From an uncultured Algibacter sp. (GTDB lineage: Bacteria; Bacteroidota; Bacteroidia; Flavobacteriales; Flavobacteriaceae): a stretch of DNA of 64,000 bases. Both the position numbers and the translations under genes were made by a program. Of the stretch, positions 18,092 to 25,362 are shown in pieces (the stretch's first letter is position 1; each line of letters opens with the position of its first letter). The notes beneath the pieces are model-generated. The model was not told where the DNA came from, searched no databases, and was given only the letters and a program-made list of their open reading frames with translations. The DNA lies in assembly GCF_947490405.1 (NCBI RefSeq), contig NZ_CANLGU010000005.1, forward strand, positions 62,001 through 126,000, read 5' to 3'.

Positions 18092-19064
18092 TTGACTTTG
18101 TAAAAATTTTCACCTAAATTCGTTTAACGTCGGATATAAGCCATTACATAACGGCACATATCCGTAAAAACATTATCTCTCATTAGATGCAACTAACAGA
18201 AGAACAAATAAAAAAAGGATATTGGTACTTTAACCGAACTGATAATTTTCCGCCAAATGGAAAGTTACTTGAAGAATATAATGGAGAAGAAAAATTGAAT
18301 TTGATATGTTCAAAAGGCAATGAAAGTTACACTCAAACTAAAAAACGTGAGAATTCATACATAACTGACATCCCGAAAACACTAGATAATGTTAAAGTAC
18401 TTTGGGTTTACAGTATTAAACAAGAAACCTTTGATGTAATAAGCGGACTAAAAAATCTTGAATCGCTTTGTGTTCATTCAAACCGAATAACTGACTTATC
18501 AGCTTTATCAAATTTGAAAAAGTTAAAACATCTTGGTTTATTGAGCTTAACTAAAATTGACGACATTAAACCAATTTGCAAATTAAGAGGTCTTCAAACT
18601 TTGATGATAGAGAATTTTAAAAAAGTAACAGATTTTAGCCAACTTTCTGAATTGACTGAATTACGTGGATTACAAATTGATGGTGATATGTATACAGCTC
18701 AGATTATAGAGAACTTTGATTTTCTTAATTCATTAGCTGATTTAAAGTACTTGACCTTCACAAATTCGAGAGGAAAAACTAAAAATTTTGATGCAATATC
18801 TAAATTGTCAAATCTCGAAATGATACAAAGCTCAACTAATTATCCAAAAAAGGAATTCCAAAAATTACGCGGAATGAAAAGTTTAAAATATATTGGAGGT
18901 AACATTGAACCTCTGATAAATAACGAGAGATAACAATGTGTATAATTCATTGCTAGTAAAGGCTTACTTACGAAAATTCCGCTGGAATTTTCTACCTGTG
19001 ATTATTTGCTAACTTTAGTGCTTAAACACGCAACGAAATCATACACAAGACCGTTAAACGAACC
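18092..19064 (+). mobile_element. Gene cassette A (LRR cargo)
   Basis: The left end has TTG (18092-18094), 20 bases, TAAATTCG (18115-18122), then TTCGTTTAACG and a CGGATAT/ATATCCG foldback (18131-18164). The private inner repeat is ATCTCTC (18175-18181) against GAGAGAT (18925-18931), which overlaps the cargo stop. The right end has GTGTAT (18938-18943), a perfect GAAAATTCC/GGAATTTTC hairpin (18972-18992), GCAA and ATACAC (19030-19046), and closes GTTAAACGAACC (19053-19064). It sits between the YceI terminator and the stop of a convergent gene 8 bases away. No recombinase gene is inside. The same ends recur at 32.9, 56.5 and 61.4 kb. Confidence 0.7.
18187..18933 (+). CDS. Leucine-rich repeat protein (cassette cargo)
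   Basis: The 248 residues have no signal peptide or membrane segment, so the protein is probably cytoplasmic. From about residue 75 there are SDS22/internalin-like leucine-rich repeats, for example LKNLESLCVHSNRITDLSALSNL and the following LKKLKHLGL, at roughly 22-residue spacing. LRRs bind proteins; the partner is unknown. It is the only gene in cassette A and is read from the cassette's own promoter-like left end. Its stop codon lies in the right-hand inverted repeat. Confidence 0.7.
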   Translation: MQLTEEQIKKGYWYFNRTDNFPPNGKLLEEYNGEEKLNLICSKGNESYTQTKKRENSYITDIPKTLDNVKVLWVYSIKQETFDVISGLKNLESLCVHSNRITDLSALSNLKKLKHLGLLSLTKIDDIKPICKLRGLQTLMIENFKKVTDFSQLSELTELRGLQIDGDMYTAQIIENFDFLNSLADLKYLTFTNSRGKTKNFDAISKLSNLEMIQSSTNYPKKEFQKLRGMKSLKYIGGNIEPLINNER

Positions 19065-19072
19065 TCCAAAAA

Positions 19073-19978
19073 TCACTCCAACAAACTCTTCAAAGCAGGT
19101 TCCAAACAATTATATTCAAAAAGAAAACCTTTATTTTCTATGGTTTTAGAACTTACTCGTTGGCTTTCAAACAATATAATATGCATTTCGCCTAAAACGA
19201 GTTTCATTAAAAACTTAGGAATATTAGGCATAAACAAGGGTTTATTTAAAACACTTGCAGTGGTTTTTGTTAACTCTGTATTTGTTACAGGGTTTGGAGC
19301 AACACCATTATAAATACCTTCAATCTTATTTTGTAATAGATAAACAAACATGTTTGACAAATCTTGAATATGAATCCAAGACTGCCACTGCTTTCCAGAG
19401 CCAAAAGCAGCTCCTAAACCTAACTTAATAGGTTTTACAATTTCTTTTAATGCGCCACCTTTTTCAGATAAAACTAAACCAATTCTTATTTTGGAAACGG
19501 CAATATTGAGTTTTGAAAATTCATCTACGGCTTGTTCCCAAACGGAAACGACTTGCCCTAAAAAGGAGGAATTGATTTCGTTATGTGTTTGATCGTAATA
19601 ATTAGTTAATGAGTCTGGATAAATACCAATAGCGCTGGCTGAAACTACTTGTTGTACTTTATGTTCTATATTTTTAAGTGTATTAATTAATAAAGCCTTG
19701 GTTTCAGTTCTGCTCGAAATAACTTGTTTTTTATAACTGGATGTCCAACGCTTTGAAATTGTAGCTCCTGCTAAATGGATTATAGCATCTACATCTTTAA
19801 AGCAGTTTTTGTCAATTTCATTATTTTTAGGATTCCAATAAAACCCTTTATAATTTTCTTGTTGAGATATTTTAGATTTACTAGTGCTTAGGTAATTAAC
19901 TTTAATATCTTTTTCATGGCAGCGTTTAACAATTTCTTGTCCGATTAAACCTGTAGCTCCTGTTATTAAAACTCGCAT
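19073..19978 (-). CDS. TIGR01777 family NAD-dependent epimerase-like protein
   Basis: The 301-residue extended short-chain dehydrogenase-fold protein has a Rossmann motif GATGLIGQ at residues 7-14. IIHLAGATISKRWT is the signature of the TIGR01777 (YfcH) subgroup; SASAIGIYP stands where the catalytic Ser/Tyr lie in relatives. The substrate is unknown; relatives are sometimes linked to cell division. The stop lies 8 bases from the end of cassette A, so the cassette fills the space between this gene and the YceI gene. Confidence 0.85.
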   Translation of the reverse strand: MRVLITGATGLIGQEIVKRCHEKDIKVNYLSTSKSKISQQENYKGFYWNPKNNEIDKNCFKDVDAIIHLAGATISKRWTSSYKKQVISSRTETKALLINTLKNIEHKVQQVVSASAIGIYPDSLTNYYDQTHNEINSSFLGQVVSVWEQAVDEFSKLNIAVSKIRIGLVLSEKGGALKEIVKPIKLGLGAAFGSGKQWQSWIHIQDLSNMFVYLLQNKIEGIYNGVAPNPVTNTELTKTTASVLNKPLFMPNIPKFLMKLVLGEMHIILFESQRVSSKTIENKGFLFEYNCLEPALKSLLE

Positions 19979-20125
19979 TTTCTTTTTTTTATAAAGTTAC
20001 GGAATGATAAATAGCCTAACTAAGGTTTTAGCTAAGGTTTAACAGATTCTTTAAGACAAAAAACAAACACAGGAATATAAGTTATTCAAACTTCTTTGAT
20101 AGCTCTAAGCATTTAGCTAAACATT

Positions 20126-20830
20126 TTATTTCTTTAGAGTCTCTAAATGTTTTATTGCCCTCAACATTTCTCGTTTTCCTGGTGGCCCAGGAAGTCTTTC
20201 TACTGTAAACCCAACTGCTTGCATTGCTCTACGCACGCTTCCTTTTGCTGAATAGGTTACCAAAACTCCATTTGGCTTTAGCGCTTTAAACATGATTTTA
20301 AATATAGCTTCTGTCCATAACTCGGGTTGTACTCTGGCTCCAAAGGCATCAAAATATATAATATTATGTACTTCTGAATCTTTGATTTCTGAAAAGAATT
20401 GCTTTTGTTTTATTAATATAAAGTTGTTATTTATTTGATGTTTTTCTTCCCATGATACATCGTGAAGTTTTTGAAAGTCTGTTTCGTTTTTTTTTGCTTT
20501 TAAAGCATCAATATAATTCAAGGCTTTAATTTCATCTTCTGAAACGGGATACGCTTCTACGCCTTTATAGTTTATACTTAATTTTAGTTTTTGTGCTTCT
20601 AAAAGGGTTATGAAAGCGTTGAGACCTGTACCGAAACCAATTTCTAGTATTGTAATATCTTTTTGTGATTCTTCGCTTTGCTCTGAATGATAATAATGGT
20701 GCAACCCATGCTTTATAAAAACATGATACGCTTCTTGAATGGCTCCGTGTTTGGAATGGTATTGCTCATTCCAGTCTGGGAGGTGTATGGTTGTAGAACC
20801 GTCTGCGGTTTGTATTATTTCGCGTTTCAT
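20126..20830 (-). CDS. mnmD: tRNA 5-methylaminomethyl-2-thiouridine-34 methyltransferase MnmD
   Basis: This is the stand-alone methyltransferase half of MnmC, which finishes the mnm5s2U wobble base with S-adenosylmethionine. The 234 residues start with the family TADGSTTIHLPDWNEQYHSKHGA block. The SAM site is ILEIGFGTGLNAF near residue 62, and IIYFDAFGARVQPELW is the conserved catalytic region. Residues 47-57 (YHSEQSEESQK) look like a translated intergenic repeat inserted in frame just before the SAM-binding strand. No FAD oxidase domain is fused. Confidence 0.9.
   Translation of the reverse strand: MKREIIQTADGSTTIHLPDWNEQYHSKHGAIQEAYHVFIKHGLHHYYHSEQSEESQKDITILEIGFGTGLNAFITLLEAQKLKLSINYKGVEAYPVSEDEIKALNYIDALKAKKNETDFQKLHDVSWEEKHQINNNFILIKQKQFFSEIKDSEVHNIIYFDAFGARVQPELWTEAIFKIMFKALKPNGVLVTYSAKGSVRRAMQAVGFTVERLPGPPGKREMLRAIKHLETLKK
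20663..20689 (-). repeat. Short repeat translated inside mnmD
   Basis: On the minus strand this reads TCATTCAGAGCAAAGCGAAG and continues to AATC, the form of a CATTCAGAGC...GCGAAGAATC repeat that I recall between genes in Bacteroidota. Here it encodes HSEQSEES within MnmD, keeping the frame. No second copy was seen in this window. Confidence 0.5.
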
Positions 20831-20895
20831 TAATTTTTAATTGCTTTTACAAATGACCCCAAGCGCTTTTTAGTTGTTTGACTTTGGCGTATGTG

Positions 20896-20986
20896 CGCGC
20901 TAGGGATTGTAGTGGATAGCTTTTGGCGAGGCGTGCATCGAGCCAAAACTTGTAACGGAAAGCCCGACCCTTGGGTAGCGCCCAAA
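20896..20986 (-). repeat. REP-like element, copy 2
   Basis: On the minus strand it begins GGGCGCTACCCAAGGGTCGG, has a TTTTGGC/GCCAAAA stem with a 14-base loop (20921-20948), and ends ACAATCCCTAGCGCG. It begins about 6 bases after the stop of the DUF4920 gene and lies before mnmD. Confidence 0.75.
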
Positions 20987-20991
20987 TAATT

Positions 20992-21495
20992 TTATTGGGC
21001 TACCAAAACGCCATCGGCCTCAAAAGAATACGTGCGTTTGGGTTTAATAATTGCAGCTATTTCTTCGGGAGATTTTCCTGCATCTTCTGCGTAATGTTGC
21101 TGCTCATCAACCGACACCTCTTTTACATAGGCTTTACCATTTATAATTACCTCTTTGCCAGCGATATCTTTGGGTACAAAAAAACCATAATCTTTAAATT
21201 TCACCATAACCTCGCTACTATCGTCTAAACTTAAACGCATCCAGCAGCCTTTAGCTTGACAAACATTGTTGACTTTGGCTATCATTTTAGAATTTATACT
21301 ATCTCCTGATGCCATAGTTTTGTAATGAGCTGCCATAGATTTGGCTTCTATGGCATCATTAGCAATAATTTCTTTACCGAATGAGGCGTATTTTGTTTTC
21401 TCTGTTTCTGTTTGGTTTTTAGTTACTTCTTGACTTTTGTTTTTACAAGAATTTAACATCAAAATACATATTATTGCTAAGCTTATTGACTTCAT
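20992..21495 (-). CDS. DUF4920 lipoprotein
   Basis: The 167 residues open with a lipoprotein signal peptide (lipobox LNSC, Cys17) and a polar spacer. The DUF4920 domain follows, recognisable by ASFGKEI at its start and the conserved VCQAKGCWMRL with a Cys pair, then VKFKDYGFFVPKDIAGKEVIINGKA. It is probably periplasm-facing. Function is unknown; the Cys-x4-Cys might bind metal. It lies upstream of mnmD on the same strand with a REP-like element between. Confidence 0.82.
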   Translation of the reverse strand: MKSISLAIICILMLNSCKNKSQEVTKNQTETEKTKYASFGKEIIANDAIEAKSMAAHYKTMASGDSINSKMIAKVNNVCQAKGCWMRLSLDDSSEVMVKFKDYGFFVPKDIAGKEVIINGKAYVKEVSVDEQQHYAEDAGKSPEEIAAIIKPKRTYSFEADGVLVAQ

Positions 21496-21560
21496 GGTAT
21501 AAATATTTCAATTTTAATCGATTTATGTAAATATACCGCTTTTTTAAAAACGTTTTTAGT

Positions 21561-21568
21561 TAAATTTG
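21561..21568 (+). promoter_or_regulatory. Promoter -7 box for ilvE
   Basis: TAAATTTG fits TAnnTTTG, 21 bases upstream of the ilvE ATG at 21590. No clear TTG is present at -33. Confidence 0.5.
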
Positions 21569-21589
21569 TAATGTAAAATAACGAGACTT

Positions 21590-22657
21590 ATGAACGCTAT
21601 AATCAATGATATTGAGATTGTAAGGGCTAAAACCTCGAAAATCAACGACGTAGATTTTGATAATTTGAAATTTGGGCATGTTTTCTCTGATCATATGCTA
21701 GAATGTAATTTTAAAAATGGTAAGTGGGAAGCACCAAAAGTGATTCCTTATCAACCTATTACCTTGGAACCTTCTGCCAAAATTTTTCATTATGGGCAGT
21801 CTATTTTTGAAGGCATGAAGGCTTACAAAGATGCAGATGAGAATGTCTGGTTATTTCGTCCGTTAGAAAATTTTAAACGATTGAATATTTCTTCGAAGCG
21901 TTTGGCAATTCCTGAATTACCAGAAAACTATTTTATGGATGGTTTAAAGGCTTTATTAGAAGTAGATAAAGATTGGATTCCAAGAAAAGATGGAAGTTCC
22001 TTATATATAAGACCATTTGTTTTTGCTTCTGGTCAAGGATTCCATGCATCTCCTGCTGATGCATATAAATTTATTATTTGTACGGCGCCTTCTGGAGCTT
22101 ATTTTGCAGGTGAAGTTAGGGTTTTAATTGAAGAAAAATATTCGCGTTCTGCAAATGGTGGTGTTGGTTTTGCTAAGGCTGGTGGTAATTATGCTGGACA
22201 ATTTTATCCTACACAATTAGCTATTAAAAAAGGCTACCAACAAGTAATTTGGACAGACGATAATACCCACGAGTATATTGAAGAGGCTGGTGCTATGAAT
22301 ATTTTTGTTCGTATTGATGATACACTAATTACAGGGCCTACCAGTGATAGAATTCTTGATGGTATTACTCGAAAAAGTATTATTGAGCTTGCTAAAGCTG
22401 AAGGTATTAATGTTGAAGTTAGAAAAATAACGGTTAGTGAGGTTGTTGAGGCTGCTAAAAACGGATCGCTTAAAGAGATGTTTGGTGCAGGAACTGCTGC
22501 AGTGATTTCTCCTATTGCTGGCTTTGGTTTTAAGGATGCCGATTATGAGTTACCAAAACTTGATGATACGTATGCTAGCTATTTGAAAAAACGTATTACC
22601 GATATACAAACTAATAAGGCCAAAGACCCTTTTGGGTGGCGTTATGAAGTTTCATAG
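21590..22657 (+). CDS. ilvE: Branched-chain amino acid aminotransferase
   Basis: This PLP enzyme transfers the amino group between glutamate and the 2-oxo acids of leucine, isoleucine and valine. The 355 residues fit the longer type II group of fold-type IV aminotransferases. The PLP lysine lies in GVGFAKAGGNYAGQ near residue 190, and EEAGAMNIFVRID with GPTSDRILDGITR are the conserved C-terminal blocks. It is monocistronic, with a clear terminator. Confidence 0.95.
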   Translation: MNAIINDIEIVRAKTSKINDVDFDNLKFGHVFSDHMLECNFKNGKWEAPKVIPYQPITLEPSAKIFHYGQSIFEGMKAYKDADENVWLFRPLENFKRLNISSKRLAIPELPENYFMDGLKALLEVDKDWIPRKDGSSLYIRPFVFASGQGFHASPADAYKFIICTAPSGAYFAGEVRVLIEEKYSRSANGGVGFAKAGGNYAGQFYPTQLAIKKGYQQVIWTDDNTHEYIEEAGAMNIFVRIDDTLITGPTSDRILDGITRKSIIELAKAEGINVEVRKITVSEVVEAAKNGSLKEMFGAGTAAVISPIAGFGFKDADYELPKLDDTYASYLKKRITDIQTNKAKDPFGWRYEVS

Positions 22658-22667
22658 TATAGTTAGA

Positions 22668-22703
22668 AAAAAGAGAGAGCTGTTTTAGCTCTCTCTTTTT
22701 TTA
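22668..22703 (+). terminator. Terminator of ilvE
   Basis: AAAGAGAGAGCT pairs with AGCTCTCTCTTT around GTTTT, followed by a T-run. Confidence 0.9.
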
Positions 22704-22867
22704 AATACATTGATGTGTCACCCAGTTTATGGCATTTTCGTATTGTATTTGGATTTAAATACTACAAACAGAGCACCGTTACTATAGTTTTTATCGATAA
22801 ACTACTCTAATTTTATTGTTTATAGACAGATAAATAAGAAAATTCATTCAGTAATTTATATTTTTTT

Positions 22868-22875
22868 TAAGTTTG
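22868..22875 (+). promoter_or_regulatory. Promoter -7 box for the 22898 lipoprotein
   Basis: TAAGTTTG fits TAnnTTTG and ends 22 bases before the ATG. The 240-base gap after ilvE holds nothing else I can assign. Confidence 0.5.
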
Positions 22876-22897
22876 CGTATTAACAAAAAACAAACTT

Positions 22898-23968
22898 ATG
22901 AATTTTTTTAAAAGTACTCTCTTAATTACCGCTATTGCATGTTTTACTTTTTCATGTAGCAGTAGCGATGATAACTCATCTGACTCTAAAGATGAATTAG
23001 CCCAAGAACAAAATGAAACAGAAAATAGAGTAATTCCTACTTCTGAATTAGAAAGTGGTATTCGAATTGATGGCTCAACATCTGAACTCGGAACACCTCC
23101 TTCTCCAAACGGAAAATTAGATTTTCAGATAAATACTGAAAAACAAGAAGCGTTTCAAGAGGCTGGTCTGGATATTAAATTTTCTACTCTAGATGATATT
23201 GAAGGCGTATATATCTTGTTTCAGGATAGTGATGGTAATAAACTGGAAAACTATCTAGATGTTCCATTATCTGCATTGGAAGGTAAAGTAGCTTCAAAAA
23301 AACATGCTAAATTATCAAAACAAAACAAAACGTTTAATGAAAACGAATATACAATAGATGTTGATTTTGATAATATTTTACCTGGAACATTTTGCTATGA
23401 AATTTGTTTATACGATGAAAGCGGTAACATAAGTGTTATAGAAGAAATCTGTGTAGAAGTAGAAGCTTGGGGAGGAAACTCAGAAATTGTTGGTGAATGG
23501 TTATTTGACAGATATGATGAGGATTTTGATGATGAGGATGAAACAGAGGTTAACTGTGAAAATGGGGATACCATAATTGTAAGTTATGTTGGTGAGGAAG
23601 ATGAAACTTGGATATTAGCTTTAAATGCTGACGGTAGTTACTATGAAACATATGAAGGCTCTGAAGAGTACCTAAATTACGAAGCTACTCAATCTAGTTG
23701 TTCTGCTGTCTATAATGAATCAAATTATAACGATAAATATTCTGGAAAATGGGCATACAATGAAGATAAAAAAACACTAACTATTATAGATTTTAAGTAT
23801 GAGAACTTATTAGACGCTTCTCAAAATGAGACCTATGAAAACGGATCAGTTTACTTTGATGGTACCAATACAAAAGCAAGAGTTATTTCTGGTGAGTTAT
23901 TTATAACAGATAGTTACTCTGATGGTGATGATAGTTATTCTGACACTTACATTTTTAAAAGAAATTAA
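22898..23968 (+). CDS. Large acidic lipoprotein with lipocalin-like C-terminus
   Basis: The 356 residues start with a lipoprotein signal peptide (lipobox FSCS, Cys20) and a Ser/Asp-rich tether. A first domain (about residues 55-190) looks like a beta sandwich with a Cys pair, FCYEICLYDESGN. From about residue 195, IVGEWLFDRYDEDF...WILALNADGSYYETYEGSEEY...GKWAYNEDKKTLTI has the lipocalin-like pattern found in many flavobacterial lipoproteins. It is strongly acidic (DDEDE runs). Function is unknown; outer-membrane location is likely. Confidence 0.7.
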   Translation: MNFFKSTLLITAIACFTFSCSSSDDNSSDSKDELAQEQNETENRVIPTSELESGIRIDGSTSELGTPPSPNGKLDFQINTEKQEAFQEAGLDIKFSTLDDIEGVYILFQDSDGNKLENYLDVPLSALEGKVASKKHAKLSKQNKTFNENEYTIDVDFDNILPGTFCYEICLYDESGNISVIEEICVEVEAWGGNSEIVGEWLFDRYDEDFDDEDETEVNCENGDTIIVSYVGEEDETWILALNADGSYYETYEGSEEYLNYEATQSSCSAVYNESNYNDKYSGKWAYNEDKKTLTIIDFKYENLLDASQNETYENGSVYFDGTNTKARVISGELFITDSYSDGDDSYSDTYIFKRN

Positions 23969-23987
23969 AATTATTTTAATTGAAGAG

Positions 23988-24024
23988 TAAAAAAAAGAGA
24001 AGCAAATTGCTTCTCTTTTTTTTA
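23988..24024. terminator. Bidirectional terminator between convergent genes
   Basis: AAGAGAAGC and GCTTCTCTT form a stem around AAATT, flanked by A7 and T8 runs, and serve both the lipoprotein and the minus-strand pyrophosphohydrolase. Confidence 0.9.
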
Positions 24025-24030
24025 CTCTTT

Positions 24031-24417
24031 TTATTTATCTAAGATAGATTGAATATTTGGTTTAAAATAGTTGGGGCCTTTTAAAACTTTACCATCTTCC
24101 CTGTATATAGGTTGACCGTCTTCCCCAAGTTTACTCATGTTGCTTCGTTGAATTTCTTCAAACACTTCTTCAATTTTATGTTGCATACCATGTTCTATTA
24201 TAGTTCCGCATAAAATGTAAAGCATGTCTCCTAAAGCATCTGCAACCTCAACTAAATCATTATTATTTGCAGCCTCATAATACTCCTCGTTTTCTTCTTT
24301 CATTAAGTTGAAACGGAGTTTGTTTTTGTCTTCTCCTAAATCGGCTTTTGGTGTTTCTCTGTGTCCAATTTTAAAAGCAGTATGAAATGCTTTAACAGCT
24401 TCAATTTTATTTTTCAT
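24031..24417 (-). CDS. MazG-like nucleotide pyrophosphohydrolase
   Basis: The 128-residue all-alpha NTP pyrophosphohydrolase shows the metal-binding pairs of the MazG/PRA-PH superfamily: KEENEEYYEA (EExxE) near residue 40 and VADALGDMLYI (ExxD-like) near residue 58. The members hydrolyse NTPs or phosphoribosyl-ATP-like substrates to monophosphate and PPi, often as house-cleaning enzymes. The C-terminal NMSKLGEDGQPIYREDGKVLKGPNY tail is typical of this single-domain group. It is a lone gene. Confidence 0.85.
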   Translation of the reverse strand: MKNKIEAVKAFHTAFKIGHRETPKADLGEDKNKLRFNLMKEENEEYYEAANNNDLVEVADALGDMLYILCGTIIEHGMQHKIEEVFEEIQRSNMSKLGEDGQPIYREDGKVLKGPNYFKPNIQSILDK

Positions 24418-24469
24418 TATTATCTATTTGTTATCCCTTAGCAAGATGGGGAATCTCATTAATATTCTA

Positions 24470-24477
24470 TAAATTTG
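24470..24477 (+). promoter_or_regulatory. Promoter -7 box (decides the start of the 24493 gene)
   Basis: TAAATTTG fits TAnnTTTG. The in-frame TTG at 24475 is part of this box, so translation should begin at the ATG at 24493. Confidence 0.6.
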
Positions 24478-24492
24478 TATAAAAGTAACTAT

Positions 24493-24678
24493 ATGTTTAG
24501 TAAAGGTCAAATCATTTTTGGAATAATATTTTTTGTAGTCTTTTCAATAATTATAGCTTACACTTACCGGAAAGATTTAAAACTCCACAGACGGTTTTAC
24601 GCTGGTAGTGTTTGGATTTTAATTGCCTTTATTTCCTTTATATTATTTATTTCTGCTATTAAGTTTTTCTTTAAATAA
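24493..24678 (+). CDS. Small two-helix membrane protein
   Basis: Read from ATG 24493 the product has 61 residues. Two hydrophobic helices (residues about 7-22 and 42-58) flank a basic loop, YRKDLKLHRRFYAGS. The pattern FSKGQIIF...YRKDLKLH..FY.GS.WIL recurs in flavobacterial genomes as I remember, with no assigned function. The TTG six codons upstream overlaps the promoter and is not a start. Confidence 0.65.
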   Translation: MFSKGQIIFGIIFFVVFSIIIAYTYRKDLKLHRRFYAGSVWILIAFISFILFISAIKFFFK

Positions 24679-24831
24679 AACCTTATTTCGGTTTTTTTTG
24701 CTTTTAATCTGTGATTTAAGTTTTTAAAACATTGGTTTCATAAATTAATAGATAAATATACCCAATACTAGGTATGTTTTTACAAGCCTCTTTTTTGGAG
24801 ATTTGTATTATTAACTAATAAACCACTAATT

Positions 24832-25353
24832 ATGAGCAAAAATCAAACTGAAGAAATTGAGTGTAAATCCGAACACTACACTATTGAAGATGATTTTGGT
24901 AATCAAGATAACCCAATAAATGGAAATTCTTTATTCGGTGAATTATTTGCGCCATCCGTCAGATTAATTGAAGATATTGAAGTTACAAAATTACATTACA
25001 TTAAAATTCTTTACCTATCAAATGAAAATACTGTGGTAGATAAAGTATCTATTCAAAGTTTTGAAACACACCAAGACGTTATTAGCATACCAGAAACAAA
25101 TCTAAATTTAACTCAAAAGCATAAATTATTCAAAATTTGTATTCAGTTAAAAAACAAAGTAGATGGAGCACATCCTGGTAAAAATGTTATTTCGCAAGTT
25201 ATTATATCAGAGGAAAGTCATAATTCTCTCAAAAAATTATTTGGTAATAAATATGCTGTTTTGGAAACTGTTATAGACCCTGTAGAAGGTGTTTCAAATT
25301 TTAGTAGAAGTCCAGGAGACCCAATAGATCCTTACCCACCATTTATGCCTTAA
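24832..25353 (+). CDS. Hypothetical protein upstream of a histidine kinase
   Basis: The 173 residues have no signal peptide, membrane helix or motif I recognise. The composition is mixed alpha/beta with an acidic N-terminus and a Pro-rich tail (SPGDPIDPYPPFMP). It ends 9 bases before the sensor kinase gene and is therefore probably the first gene of that operon. A role as ligand, chaperone or target of the two-component system is possible but unsupported. Confidence 0.6.
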   Translation: MSKNQTEEIECKSEHYTIEDDFGNQDNPINGNSLFGELFAPSVRLIEDIEVTKLHYIKILYLSNENTVVDKVSIQSFETHQDVISIPETNLNLTQKHKLFKICIQLKNKVDGAHPGKNVISQVIISEESHNSLKKLFGNKYAVLETVIDPVEGVSNFSRSPGDPIDPYPPFMP

Positions 25354-25362
25354 TTTGTAAAT

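Noticed and set aside
18092-19064. Classical integron
   Set aside because: No integron integrase, no attI, cassettes are dispersed singly over 40 kb and carry their own promoter; only the right-end shape is attC-like.
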